Assembly: GCF_012844235.1 (NCBI RefSeq)
Contig: NZ_JABAGR010000004.1
Coordinates: 1-64,000, forward strand
Length of the DNA: 64,000 nt
DNA from: Parafannyhessea umbonata
GTDB lineage: Bacteria; Actinomycetota; Coriobacteriia; Coriobacteriales; Atopobiaceae
Direction of reading: 5' to 3'
Below the pieces are notes generated by a model that made no database searches, was not told where the DNA came from, and worked only from the letters and a program-made list of their open reading frames with translations. Both the position numbers and the translations under genes were made by a program. This document shows, piece by piece, positions 37,916 through 46,624 of the stretch (its first letter is position 1; the number at the start of each line of letters is the position of its first letter).

Positions 37916-38050
37916 ATGAAGCGTACTTATCAGCCTAACAAGAGGAAGCGCGCAAAGACCCACGGCTTCCGCGCCCGCATGGCAACCAAGGGCGGCCGCG
38001 CCGTCCTCGCCCGCCGTCGCGCCAAGGGCCGCAAGAGGCTTACCGTCTAG
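37916..38050 (+). CDS. rpmH: 50S ribosomal protein L34
   Basis: This 44-aa protein starts [18 protein letters not shown] and ends KGRKRLTV, matching L34 over its full length. GGGAGGATT precedes the ATG. It is the first gene of the rightward origin block; rnpA follows after 7 nt. Confidence 0.97.
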   Translation: MKRTYQPNKRKRAKTHGFRARMATKGGRAVLARRRAKGRKRLTV

Positions 38051-38057
38051 GCACGCC

Positions 38058-38384
38058 ATGGAGACCATCAAATCCAAGCGAGATTTTGAAGCGGTCTTTT
38101 CTGGCGGGAAGAGAGTCAGCCATAGACTCGTCCGAGCTACAGTTTTAAAGTGCAACGAAGGCGACTTGGGAAAGGTCGCCTTCGTCGCACCTAAGCGACT
38201 GGGCAACGCGGTCTATAGGAACAGGTGCAAGAGGGTGCTTCGAGAGGCCGCCCGCTCGTGTGGCTTTCCCGTCCAGGGCACAAGAATCATCCTGTTCGCA
38301 ACGAAGGCAACGCACGAAAGCTCCCCGGACGAAGTGTCCGAGGCGCTGCGAAGCCTTCTCAAGCGTTGCGGCATCAACGGCTAA
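38058..38384 (+). CDS. rnpA: ribonuclease P protein component
   Basis: This basic protein, 108 aa, assists the RNase P RNA in maturing tRNA 5' ends. The signature is visible as RNRCKRVLREAAR, with KRDFEAVFSGGKR at the N-terminus. It is co-transcribed with rpmH. No RNase P RNA gene was recognised in the window. Confidence 0.95.
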   Translation: METIKSKRDFEAVFSGGKRVSHRLVRATVLKCNEGDLGKVAFVAPKRLGNAVYRNRCKRVLREAARSCGFPVQGTRIILFATKATHESSPDEVSEALRSLLKRCGING

Positions 38385-38414
38385 GAACGGCGCTGGGCGA
38401 GAAGGGCTTGCCAT

Positions 38415-38627
38415 ATGGTTAAGAGAGTTCTTCTCGTCTTGATAAGGGGTTACCAGAAGTACCTTTCCCCGCTGTTCCCGCCATCTTGCATCTACGAGCC
38501 GTCTTGCTCCCAATATGCCCTCGAGGCCATTGGCAAGTACGGCGCCCTGAGAGGTTCGTGGCTCGCCTTTAAAAGAATCCTGCGGTGCAACCCATTTCAC
38601 AAAGGCGGCTATGACCCTGTCCCCTAG
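38415..38627 (+). CDS. yidD: membrane protein insertion efficiency factor YidD
   Basis: The 70-aa protein carries the YidD pattern: a hydrophobic N-terminus, [23 protein letters not shown], and [13 protein letters not shown] at the end. The SD for the ATG is the GAAGGG supplied by a GGGCGAGAAGGGC repeat lying just after rnpA (38395-38407). Confidence 0.95.
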   Translation: MVKRVLLVLIRGYQKYLSPLFPPSCIYEPSCSQYALEAIGKYGALRGSWLAFKRILRCNPFHKGGYDPVP

Positions 38628-38648
38628 CTTTGATAACCGGAGGAATCC

Positions 38649-39404
38649 ATGTGGGACTGGTTTATTGATTTCCTGATGCAGATACTGCAGTGGCTCGCCA
38701 ACTTCAGCGGCGACTGGGGTATTGCCGTCATCATCCTCACCATCATCATCCGACTCCTGGTCATGCCGCTCATGACGAAGTCGACTGCCTCGAGCGCAAG
38801 AATGCAAGCGCTGCAGCCAAAGATGATGGAGATCCAGAACAAGTACGCGGACGATCCCGAGCGCCAGGCAGAGGAGCTTCGCAAGTTTACTGCAGAGAAC
38901 AAGTTCAACCCCCTTGGGGGCTGCCTTCCCATCCTCCTGCAGATGCCCGTCTTCTTCGCACTCTTCACCGTCGCCAAGCAGGTCCCCTCGTCCGCTCACT
39001 TCCTCAACATCATGCCGTCCCTTGGCATGTCTGCCGCGCAGGCAATGGATAAGGGCATAAGCGTCGCGGCGGTTTATATCGTCTTTGACGTGCTGTTTGG
39101 CATCCTCACCTTCATCCCTATGATTATGAATCTCCAGAACACCCCCGAGGAGCAGCGCCAGCAGACTCTCGTCATGGGTGTTGTCATGGCCGCGATGATG
39201 CTCTGGTTTGGCTGGACCGTTCCTGGTGCCGTCCTTCTCTATTACGATGCGTCTGCCGTTTGGCAGGTTGCACAGCAGAAGATCGTCACCCAGAGGGTCA
39301 TGGACAAGGTCAAGGCCGAGACCGAAGCCAAGCTTGCGAACCAGGGTGTACAGGTCGACGTTGTACGCAAGGAGCGCAAGCCGCGCCCGCACAAGAAGAA
39401 CTAG
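38649..39404 (+). CDS. yidC: membrane protein insertase YidC/Oxa1
   Basis: The 251-aa protein is the short Gram-positive type. Five membrane segments are visible, with the first region GDWGIAVIILTIIIRLLVMPL supplying the conserved Arg in the groove and the cytoplasmic helical hairpin following. The FNPLGGCLPILLQMPVFFALF segment is diagnostic. The C-terminal tail is strongly basic, as in ribosome-binding YidC forms. It lacks an obvious lipobox. GGAGG precedes the ATG. Confidence 0.96.
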   Translation: MWDWFIDFLMQILQWLANFSGDWGIAVIILTIIIRLLVMPLMTKSTASSARMQALQPKMMEIQNKYADDPERQAEELRKFTAENKFNPLGGCLPILLQMPVFFALFTVAKQVPSSAHFLNIMPSLGMSAAQAMDKGISVAAVYIVFDVLFGILTFIPMIMNLQNTPEEQRQQTLVMGVVMAAMMLWFGWTVPGAVLLYYDASAVWQVAQQKIVTQRVMDKVKAETEAKLANQGVQVDVVRKERKPRPHKKN

Positions 39405-39468
39405 AATTAGTGGATTCAGCTGCGCGGCCCCTTAGGATGGGTCGCGCTATCGTTTGTGGAGGTAACAC

Positions 39469-40053
39469 GTGGAGGACGTTCAGAGTGCCTCTTCTGAAGA
39501 GAGCGAGCAGATGCAGGCTCCTGTGATTGAAGATGAGTTCTCGAGCATTCGCGAACACTTCGAGAGCGACGTCGACCTCACCGATGAGGAAGTCGACAAG
39601 ATCGCTGACGTCGCCGTGACGTACATCAGAGAGCTGCTTGGCTTCTTCGGTGAGGAGCACATCTCTATTGATGAGTATGACGGCGACGACGGCGAGCTCA
39701 TCCTAGACATCAGTGGCGGAGACCTCGCAGTTCTCATCGGTAGGCACGGCAAGACGTTGGATGCCCTTCAGATGGTCGTATCTTCCTACCTAAGTAACAG
39801 GCTTAAGTTCCACTATCCCATCGTTGTCGATATAGAGGGCTACAAGAGCCGTCGCCGCGAGAAGCTTGCAGAGCTGGCACGCTCAGCGGCGGCACGAGCG
39901 AAGAAGCAACATGGACGCGTTGCGATGGCCCCCATGAATGCCTATGACCGTCGAATAGTTCATCTTGCGCTCGTCGACGATGAAGAGGTAACCACCCATT
40001 CCGAGGGTAGCGAACCTGAGCGAAGGGTAATTGTTACCTATGTGAAGGCATAA
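39469..40053 (+). CDS. jag: Jag/KhpB RNA-binding protein (KH plus R3H)
   Basis: The 194-aa protein starts at GTG with GGAGG six bases upstream. An acidic N-terminus (about 1-50) is followed by a KH domain with LAVLIGRHGKTLDALQ and an R3H domain around PMNAYDRRIVHLAL. Jag/KhpB binds RNA and in streptococci is linked to cell-division control through PASTA kinases, a possible link to the kinase cluster here. The Jag-N domain appears to be missing. Confidence 0.94.
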   Translation: MEDVQSASSEESEQMQAPVIEDEFSSIREHFESDVDLTDEEVDKIADVAVTYIRELLGFFGEEHISIDEYDGDDGELILDISGGDLAVLIGRHGKTLDALQMVVSSYLSNRLKFHYPIVVDIEGYKSRRREKLAELARSAAARAKKQHGRVAMAPMNAYDRRIVHLALVDDEEVTTHSEGSEPERRVIVTYVKA

Positions 40054-40080
40054 TTCAGTCCATATTGTTGAAGTCAGCAG

Positions 40081-40112
40081 GGAGACTGCCTTTAAGGCAG
40101 CCTCCTTTTTTA
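40081..40112 (+). terminator. terminator of the rpmH-jag operon
   Basis: GGAGACTGCC pairs with GGCAGCCTCC and TTTTTT follows, 28 bases after the jag stop. Confidence 0.92.
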
Positions 40113-41613
40113 TTTGGCTAAGTTCGCTGCCGCGCAATGCGAAACAGGGGAAGATACCTGAGTCTAAAGACGTCTCTGATGATATGCGATGAAGTCGACT
40201 TCCTGGAGCTGTGATCGATTGTCCTGTCGGCCGAGAGAGCAATGAGAGCGTAATGACACAAGAGGGGTCTCGCATGCAAAGTGACGGTGTGAGCGAAATG
40301 TCGTAGGACTCCAGGCGAAAAGATAGGGCCTACATTGTCTTTACGGGACTATCGTAATGATGCACGCTAGTCGCCTATTTGGTGGATGCAAGTCATCTAA
40401 GTGGCGGGTAAAGCAAGATTACGTAGGTGTGTTGATGGTCGACTGTCAATATGTGCTCTTATAGCTTTACGGATTGCTTGGGAGTTTAGACTAATGGCCT
40501 AAAGTACGTTATGGGACACCACTTTCGAACGAGTTTCGGACCAGTAGACGCTTCAAATGCAGGCCTATCAACGTCCATCACGGGAATGGTCGCGTCTGAG
40601 AGCAACGACTACAGAAGTACGACTTAATGTATTTATCGATAGTGTGCGTACGATTGTGTATAGAAGTGTTTGGGGTAACCTGGCGAAGATGGTCTGTCAG
40701 AATTCGTCCGAGAGGTTGCTGCAAAGCTCCTGCCATTAGGTTTGATTTACGGCCTGTAAAGACAAAAGTGGCTGATCGTGACGCTGAAGGTGAGCTGGCA
40801 GAAACAAACCATATGGAGAACCTAACGGTCTCAACAATTTGAATTAAGTGAATACTGTCGCGCCCAGCAACTCGAATACTTTGATCGACTAAAGCACAAG
40901 TGAGATGATCATGTCGAAATTTAAGGCACATTGCTCATAAGACGCGCACCTACTATTGAAGATTGCATTTTGCCATAGGCAGAATACCTTGGTGTATGTG
41001 TTGTCACAGATGTTGGTCAATGTCAGTTTGGGCTCGAGGATGGACTCGAAGATTCGAGCTTGATTGATCATATCAATCAAGAAGGATGCATTGTTCGCAT
41101 CGATGAACAATGCGGATCCTCAGTTCATCACGGGAGATCTTAGCAAGATTTGGGATTTCAGAAGTCCAACGTAACGCATATGGACATTCATAGCCAAACG
41201 TATGGGTCGAAACGAACCGCCTTGGCATACCGATTTGATGATAGTGGACGAAGCGAATCATTGCTGATTAGAACAACATCGTTGCTTATGGACTATGGTA
41301 GGCGCAGCGCCTTAGTGAATGCAGATCATCGTCTATCTGGGTATCAATCTACGCCGGTTAGTTTTGTTTCCATTGACTATGTTCAAGGATACTTTCGCTC
41401 GTGAGCCACAGGTCGCATGTACACTCAAATGGCTGCTAAGTCATGAACTACAGTCTTTCGTCTAAAATCTTTGCCATGTTGAAGGATGCCTTACTAATAA
41501 CACTAGGACGCTATGAGCTAGGCGTTAGAATCTATACTCTCGAACCCTGCGAACAAATTTTATGACAATAAATCCCGATACAAGAGATTCTGTCATGGTG
41601 AAGGAATTTTATT
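40113..41613. other. gene-free 1.5 kb spacer of lower GC between jag and rsmG
   Basis: No open frame here has both an SD and recognisable protein character; the longest are under 120 codons and overlap on opposite strands. Base composition is clearly less GC-rich than the flanking metabolic genes. It holds the inverted-repeat cloverleaf at 41036-41121, several shorter hairpins, and no perfect parS or TGTTGAAAA. It may be decayed DNA, a structured RNA locus or an origin-linked element. Confidence 0.6.
41036..41121. repeat. cloverleaf of four perfect inverted repeats
   Basis: The outer stem GAGGAT (41036-41041) pairs with ATCCTC (41116-41121). Inside it three hairpins follow in a row: CTCGAA/TTCGAG (41045-41058), CTTGATTGAT/ATCAATCAAG (41059-41081) and GCATTGTTC/GAACAATGC (41088-41113). 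All arms are perfect. It is not a tRNA. It could be a small RNA, a folded single-stranded DNA site or a recombination site. Confidence 0.55.
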
Positions 41614-42360
41614 ATGTTGGATAACGAAATAGAATACGAAAATATACTTAAGCAAAGAGCACTGCAGTATGGAATAGCAATAAATGATGCTGAAGCCTGT
41701 AAACTATTGCAGCATCTAAAATTGGTGATTGAAGCTAATAAGTCAATCAACCTAACGAGAATTACTTCTATATGCGAAGGCATCAACCTTCATATACTTG
41801 ATTCTCTACTCTATATCGCTGCTAATGAGAGTATCAGGGAGTCTAGTGGGAAATTGCTTGATATTGGTACCGGAGCAGGATTCCCTGGTATCCCAATAGA
41901 TATATGTTCCCCAATGCATGTAACAATGATTGATTCTGTTGGTAAGAAAGTAAGGGTACTTCAAAGCTTTGTAGATGAACTCAAGCTTGGAAACAAGACC
42001 GAATGTATCCAAAGCAGAGCAGAAGAATTTGCAAATGATAGAAGTGAGTCATTTGAACTTGTGACTGCCAGAGCTGTTGCCAAGCTATCTACTCTTATAG
42101 AGTATGCAACCCCTTTTCTAAAATTAAATGGCAAGGCTGTATTCTCTAAAGGCAGACTCTCGTCTGATGAATTTGAACACGCGAAATTGACAGCTCAGAT
42201 TTGCGGCATGAAACTTGTTTCACGTGAAACATTTGAGCTTCCTGATGAATCTGGCCATAGGGAACTTCTTACATATGTTCGTGAAAAGGATCCGAAGGTA
42301 AGACTCCCAAGAAGGAATGGATTAGCAAAGTCAGAACCTTTATACATGAAGTTGAAGTAG
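41614..42360 (+). CDS. rsmG: 16S rRNA (guanine527-N7)-methyltransferase RsmG
   Basis: This Rossmann-fold methyltransferase, 248 aa, has SAM motif LLDIGTGAGFPGIPI and the RAVAKLSTLIEYATPFLK region of GidB/RsmG. AAGGA eight bases upstream supports the ATG. The gene is clearly AT-richer than the rest of the window, with many ATA, AGA and AAT codons. Its C-terminal coding part contains a perfect parS site, which encodes part of VSRET, and a second parS starts immediately after its stop. Confidence 0.95.
   Translation: MLDNEIEYENILKQRALQYGIAINDAEACKLLQHLKLVIEANKSINLTRITSICEGINLHILDSLLYIAANESIRESSGKLLDIGTGAGFPGIPIDICSPMHVTMIDSVGKKVRVLQSFVDELKLGNKTECIQSRAEEFANDRSESFELVTARAVAKLSTLIEYATPFLKLNGKAVFSKGRLSSDEFEHAKLTAQICGMKLVSRETFELPDESGHRELLTYVREKDPKVRLPRRNGLAKSEPLYMKLK
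42216..42231. promoter_or_regulatory. parS site 1, inside rsmG
   Basis: The exact 16-bp palindrome TGTTTCACGTGAAACA is the ParB binding and CTP-clamp loading site. It is read in frame as part of LVSRETF of RsmG. Confidence 0.95.
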
Positions 42361-42376
42361 TGTTTCACGTGAAACA
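42361..42376. promoter_or_regulatory. parS site 2, after rsmG stop
   Basis: The exact 16-bp palindrome TGTTTCACGTGAAACA begins at the base after the rsmG stop codon. Confidence 0.96.
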
Positions 42377-42446
42377 TTGTCGAGCACAGTGAATGAGACA
42401 GTTCCTTCAAACGATGCGTAGCTATGTTGGTGTGAACTAGATACAA

Positions 42447-42462
42447 TGTTTCACGTGAAACA
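42447..42462. promoter_or_regulatory. parS site 3, before parA
   Basis: The exact 16-bp palindrome TGTTTCACGTGAAACA lies directly upstream of the parA ribosome-binding site, so ParB binding could also repress parAB. Confidence 0.96.
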
Positions 42463-42482
42463 GATTTGTGGATGGAGGAGCC

Positions 42483-43283
42483 TTGGGATTTGAAGAAGTA
42501 AAGAGAGCATTTCCGGACAGAGATGCAAAAGTATTGGCGATTATCAACCAAAAAGGCGGTGTTGGAAAGTCAACGACTGCCGTAAATCTTTCTGCAGCAC
42601 TCGGAGAAAACAAGAAGAAGTGTCTTGTTATAGATTTGGATCCTCAGGGAAACACGACAAGTGGCTATGGAATAGAAAAAGAAGAGCTCGAATACGATGT
42701 TTATGATGCACTGCTACAGGACTATCCAATCGAGAAGCTGATTGAAGACACTGTAGAGCCAAATGTCTTCGTTATACCGGCAACAATACAGCTTGCTGGT
42801 GCAGAAATCGAATTGGTTTCTGCAATGGCTCGTGAGAGCATCTTGAAGAGCATACTTGATCCAGTCAAAAACAAGTTTGATTACGTGTTTATCGACTGCC
42901 CCCCATCCCTTGGATTGCTGACGATAAATGCACTTGTTGCTGCAGACTCACTCCTAATTCCGATTCAATGTGAGTTTTACGCGCTCGAGGGCGTGACCAA
43001 GCTGCTCGAATCAATGAAAATGGTTAAGGCTAGACTAAACCCAGACTTGGATGTGTTTGGTGTGGTTATGACCATGTATGATGCACGTACTACTTTGTCG
43101 AAACAGGTAGTCGAAGAAGTAACGAAATACTTTGGTAGGAAAGTCTTTAAGACAATAATTCCCAGGAATGTAAAACTCTCTGAGGCACCCTCGCATGGTC
43201 TTCCGATTACTATGTATGCACATGTAAGCAAGGGTTCTCTTGCATACATGAAGCTCGCAAAAGAGGTGACAAGGCGTGGCTAG
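42483..43283 (+). CDS. parA: chromosome-partitioning ATPase ParA (Soj)
   Basis: This Walker-type ATPase, 266 aa from the TTG start, binds DNA non-specifically and moves ParB-parS complexes. It has the deviant Walker A INQKGGVGKSTTAVNL, DLDPQGNTTSG, and Walker B FIDCPPSLGLLTINAL. The TTG has GGAGG four to five bases upstream; an in-frame GTG at 42468 is longer but lacks an SD because parS occupies that place. The parB GTG overlaps its stop by 8 nt. Confidence 0.96.
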   Translation: MGFEEVKRAFPDRDAKVLAIINQKGGVGKSTTAVNLSAALGENKKKCLVIDLDPQGNTTSGYGIEKEELEYDVYDALLQDYPIEKLIEDTVEPNVFVIPATIQLAGAEIELVSAMARESILKSILDPVKNKFDYVFIDCPPSLGLLTINALVAADSLLIPIQCEFYALEGVTKLLESMKMVKARLNPDLDVFGVVMTMYDARTTLSKQVVEEVTKYFGRKVFKTIIPRNVKLSEAPSHGLPITMYAHVSKGSLAYMKLAKEVTRRG

Positions 43284-44151
43284 AAAAGGCGGTCTTGGCA
43301 AGGGGTTAGAATCATTGATGGGCAGCGCTGATGCAGAAATTAGTGCTATCTCTCCAGAAGCGAGCTTACCGATTTCAAAAATCAAGGTTAACAAGGACCA
43401 GCCCAGAAAACAATTTGACAAAGAGGCTTTAGAGGAGCTGGCAGACTCTATCAAGCAAAATGGAGTGCTGCAACCTATACTTGTAAGAAAAGTTGGACAG
43501 AATTATGAAATCGTTGCTGGCGAAAGAAGATATCAGGCTGCGAAACTAGCAGGACTCAAAGAAATCCCTGTCAATATCAAAGATATCTCAGACAAAGAAG
43601 TATTCAAGCTTGCTCTTATAGAGAATCTTCAGCGCTCAGACCTGAATCCTATAGAAGAGGCACAAGGATATAGGAAGCTACTTGAGCAAGATGGACTAAC
43701 TCAAGAGCAACTCGGTCAGGCTTTGTCGAAATCAAGATCTGCGATTGCAAATACTTTAAGGCTGTTAGATTTGCCAGATGAAGTGCAGCAAATGATGCTC
43801 GAAGGTAAACTGACGGCAGGGCATGCAAGAGCAATTCTTGCGGTTGCTGGTGTTGAAGGCAAAATAAGGCTGGCAGAGAAAGTTGTTCAGGAGAACTTGA
43901 CTGTCAGACAGACAGAAAATATGGCTCCATTGTTTTCTGACAAAGACACCCAAAAGACAACGACAACAAGAGAACCTACGCCAACTTCATATAAACGAGC
44001 TGCTAGACAACTCAGAACGGTATTGAATACAAACGTTAAGGTCAAGAAGCTAAGAAATAGAAATAAGATTGAGATCGAATTCACCACTGAAGATGATCTT
44101 GCGAGAATCGTTGATATGTTGTCTTCAGTCCAAGAAGGTGAAGGTGACTAG
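43276..44151 (+). CDS. parB: chromosome-partitioning protein ParB (Spo0J)
   Basis: The 291-aa protein starts at GTG overlapping parA. The CTPase domain shows ENLQRSDLNPIEEAQGYRKLL after VAGERRYQAAKLAGL, and the central helix-turn-helix has LTQEQLGQALSKSRSAIANTLRLLDLP, which reads parS. The C-terminal part is the dimer domain. Three perfect parS sites lie within 1.1 kb upstream. Coding is AT-rich like rsmG and parA. Confidence 0.96.
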   Translation: MARKGGLGKGLESLMGSADAEISAISPEASLPISKIKVNKDQPRKQFDKEALEELADSIKQNGVLQPILVRKVGQNYEIVAGERRYQAAKLAGLKEIPVNIKDISDKEVFKLALIENLQRSDLNPIEEAQGYRKLLEQDGLTQEQLGQALSKSRSAIANTLRLLDLPDEVQQMMLEGKLTAGHARAILAVAGVEGKIRLAEKVVQENLTVRQTENMAPLFSDKDTQKTTTTREPTPTSYKRAARQLRTVLNTNVKVKKLRNRNKIEIEFTTEDDLARIVDMLSSVQEGEGD

Positions 44152-44391
44152 TTGAGACGTTTGAATGCTATTCTCCTATCGGCGGCAACAGTTGCAACCG
44201 GTGCATATATAGGTTGGCACGTGTTGCTAAATGATGATGCCCGCACATCTGTCGTAGAGACATTGAACCAAATTGTTCATGCGGCAAAGAATATGCGAGA
44301 GACGATAAATAGACAAAATGGCAATAGCCGTAAGACTGAAGATGTCTTCAAAGATGACGTGATAGAGCAGTGGGGCTCTATCGGATACTAA
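44152..44391 (+). CDS. small membrane-anchored protein after parB, 79 aa
   Basis: A TTG directly after the parB stop, with AAGGTGA upstream, opens a 79-codon frame. The N-terminus has a hydrophobic helix (LLSAATVATGAYIGWHVLL) and the rest is polar with an acidic end. It is coupled to parAB and precedes their terminator. It resembles short YtxH-like anchors in layout only; the function is unknown. Confidence 0.6.
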   Translation: MRRLNAILLSAATVATGAYIGWHVLLNDDARTSVVETLNQIVHAAKNMRETINRQNGNSRKTEDVFKDDVIEQWGSIGY

Positions 44392-44393
44392 GT

Positions 44394-44433
44394 AAAAAAA
44401 GGGGGGGCTGAAGCCAATAGGTTTCAGCCCCCC
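44394..44433. terminator. bidirectional terminator between parB operon and rlmN
   Basis: GGGGGGCTGAA pairs with TTCAGCCCCCC. On the minus strand it is followed by TTTTTTT, so it is strong for rlmN; the plus side has a T/C-rich tail. Confidence 0.88.
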
Positions 44434-44453
44434 ACTCTTCTATTCTTCGTTCC

Positions 44454-45533
44454 TTATCGTCTTAAGGCACGCTCGACATTTTGTCTAAGCTGTCCACATG
44501 CCGCATCGATATCGGAACCTCTGGAGTTACGTATTGTTGCCTCAACGCCTACACTTGCAAGACGTCTAACAAACTCCTGGGCGCGAGCCTCAGAAGTAGG
44601 CTGGAACTTCGATCCCCTTACATTGTTAAGCTGAATCAGGTTAACGTGGGCAAGGTTGCTGCGACAAAAGTCGCATAGCGAAGCTAGCTCCTCTTCAGTA
44701 TCATTGACCCCCTTGATGAGGGCATATTCGTATGTCGGTCGTCTTCCCGTCTTATCTACATACTCTCCCATTACGTCGTAGAGATGAAGTAGGGAGTACT
44801 TCTTAACTCCCGGCATCAGCATGTCGCGAGTTCTCTGCACGGCCGAATGGAGCGAAACAGCCAGTGTAAACTGCTCGGGTTCGTTGGCGAACCTCTTGAT
44901 CATGGGAATCACGCCACAGGTCGACACGGTTAGATGCCTTGCACCTATTCCTGCACCTTCGGGAGAATTGAGCTTGCGCAGCGCACCAAGTACCGCATCG
45001 TAGTTCATGAAGGGCTCACCCTGGCCCATCATCACGACGCTGGTAACACGTGTATCAAAGTCATCTCGAACGTGCATAACCTGTTCGTAAATCTCGCCAG
45101 CGGTGAGGCTTCTCGTAAGACCAGCTGCTCCGGTAGCGCAGAAAGCGCAACCCATAGCGCAACCAGCTTGTGACGAGGCACATACGGCAAGCTTTCCACG
45201 ACTGGGCATTCCAACACATTCGACCGATACACCATCATCGTAGCGAAGAAGATATTTCCTGCTTCCGTCCTGCGATGCCTGCTTTACAACCTCTTCGACC
45301 CCGCCCATAGAGCAGCGTTCGGAGAGCGCCGCGCGAAGGGATTTGGGCAGGTTTGTCATGTCGTCAAAGGATGATGCGTTCTTCTCCCAAACCCATTCCT
45401 CAACTTGTTTTGCACGGAACTTGGGCTGACCCATCTCCTCGAATAGCGCCAAGAGATCCTTGTGGGAAAGTGTGTGAATGTCTGGGCGGTTCGACGTCTT
45501 CGAACCTGGCTGCCTAGTGTTGTCATCTTGCAT
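44454..45533 (-). CDS. rlmN: 23S rRNA A2503 / tRNA A37 C2-methyltransferase RlmN
   Basis: This radical SAM enzyme has 359 aa. The cluster motif CAMGCAFCATG is clear, with the catalytic cysteine in VSTCGVIP and the C-terminal cysteine in DIDAACGQLR. It modifies A2503 in the peptidyl-transferase centre. Base composition is intermediate between the par block and the GC-rich genes to the right. It is divergent from ddl. Confidence 0.97.
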   Translation of the reverse strand: MQDDNTRQPGSKTSNRPDIHTLSHKDLLALFEEMGQPKFRAKQVEEWVWEKNASSFDDMTNLPKSLRAALSERCSMGGVEEVVKQASQDGSRKYLLRYDDGVSVECVGMPSRGKLAVCASSQAGCAMGCAFCATGAAGLTRSLTAGEIYEQVMHVRDDFDTRVTSVVMMGQGEPFMNYDAVLGALRKLNSPEGAGIGARHLTVSTCGVIPMIKRFANEPEQFTLAVSLHSAVQRTRDMLMPGVKKYSLLHLYDVMGEYVDKTGRRPTYEYALIKGVNDTEEELASLCDFCRSNLAHVNLIQLNNVRGSKFQPTSEARAQEFVRRLASVGVEATIRNSRGSDIDAACGQLRQNVERALRR

Positions 45534-45643
45534 GATTTGGGACCTCGCCTGAGTCTGGTTGTACTTGTGGAGTATCCTCTTCTGAGTTATCTCGCCTATC
45601 GAGTTGATACTACCGCACGATGCGGCATGTTAAGGAGTCTAAG

Positions 45644-46615
45644 ATGGAGAAGACCGACGTTACACAATATAAAGTTGCCGTTCTTGCAGGTGGCTGGTCT
45701 GACGAAAGGGAAATCTCCCTGCAGTCGGGAAAGGCTTGCGAGAAGGCATTGCGCGACGCTGGTTTTGAGGACGTCGACTTTTTGGACGTGGCGGCCGACG
45801 ACTTCGTGACGTCGCTCGCAAACGGTGGGTACGACGTGGCGTTTGTTGCCATGCACGGCCGTTACGGCGAGGATGGATGTATACAGGGTATGCTTGAGAT
45901 TATGCATATTCCATATACGTTCTCCGGGGTGCTTGCCTCGGCAACCGGAACCGAGAAGGAAGTTGCAAAATCTATATATCGCTCAGCGGGAATTCCAGTT
46001 CCCGAAGGCGTCGATGTCGCATGCGATGCGGAAATCGACGAGGCGGAGGCTGCCAAGATGGTAGAGCGTCTGGGCCTCCCCATCTTCGTGAAGCCCGCGG
46101 CAAACGGCTCCAGCTATGGTGTGACACGTGTGACCAGTGCGGACGAGATTGCGGCTGCCGTGAAGAAGGCCGGTGCCGAGGGAGACAGGGTGCTGGTGGA
46201 ATCTTGTATCGAGGGCACGGAGATCTCCGTCCCGGTCATAGGCAACGAGGACGCTCGCGCACTTCCGATCATCGAGATTGTGACTGGTGCGGACTTCTAT
46301 GACAGCAAGGTGAAGTACGAGCCTTCCGCTCTTCACCACATCATTCCGGCACGTTTGCCGGAGGGTCCCTACAAGAAGGCTCAGGAGCTTGCCGTCCGAG
46401 CCCACCGGGCGCTTGGATGCCTGGGCGCTTCTAGGAGCGACTTTATCGTCAAGGCCGACGGGACGCCGGTCATCCTCGAGACCAACACCATTCCCGGCAT
46501 GACCGAGTCGAGCTTGCTTCCCGACTCCGCCAGGCATGACGGCATCGAGTTTCCCCAGCTATGCCGCATGTTCGTGGAGTTTGCCCTCCAGGCTCACGCG
46601 AAGGACAAGGAGTAG
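45644..46615 (+). CDS. ddl: D-alanine-D-alanine ligase
   Basis: This ATP-grasp enzyme, 323 aa, makes the D-Ala-D-Ala end of the peptidoglycan stem. The N-terminus VAVLAGGWSDEREISLQSG and the ATP-grasp segments LPIFVKPAANGSSYGVTRV and FIVKADGTPVILETNTIPGMT are typical. The start is the ATG with AAGGAG six bases upstream; the frame extends eight codons earlier without an SD. It is followed after 9 nt by the exonuclease-helicase gene. Confidence 0.96.
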   Translation: MEKTDVTQYKVAVLAGGWSDEREISLQSGKACEKALRDAGFEDVDFLDVAADDFVTSLANGGYDVAFVAMHGRYGEDGCIQGMLEIMHIPYTFSGVLASATGTEKEVAKSIYRSAGIPVPEGVDVACDAEIDEAEAAKMVERLGLPIFVKPAANGSSYGVTRVTSADEIAAAVKKAGAEGDRVLVESCIEGTEISVPVIGNEDARALPIIEIVTGADFYDSKVKYEPSALHHIIPARLPEGPYKKAQELAVRAHRALGCLGASRSDFIVKADGTPVILETNTIPGMTESSLLPDSARHDGIEFPQLCRMFVEFALQAHAKDKE

Positions 46616-46624
46616 GTGTACTGA

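Noticed and set aside
41036-41121. Cloverleaf as a tRNA gene
   Set aside because: There is no T-loop TTCRA, no 7-base anticodon loop and no CCA end.
40557-41404. Several 60-120-codon frames in the jag-rsmG spacer
   Set aside because: They overlap each other on both strands, lack SD sequences and show no recognisable protein pattern.
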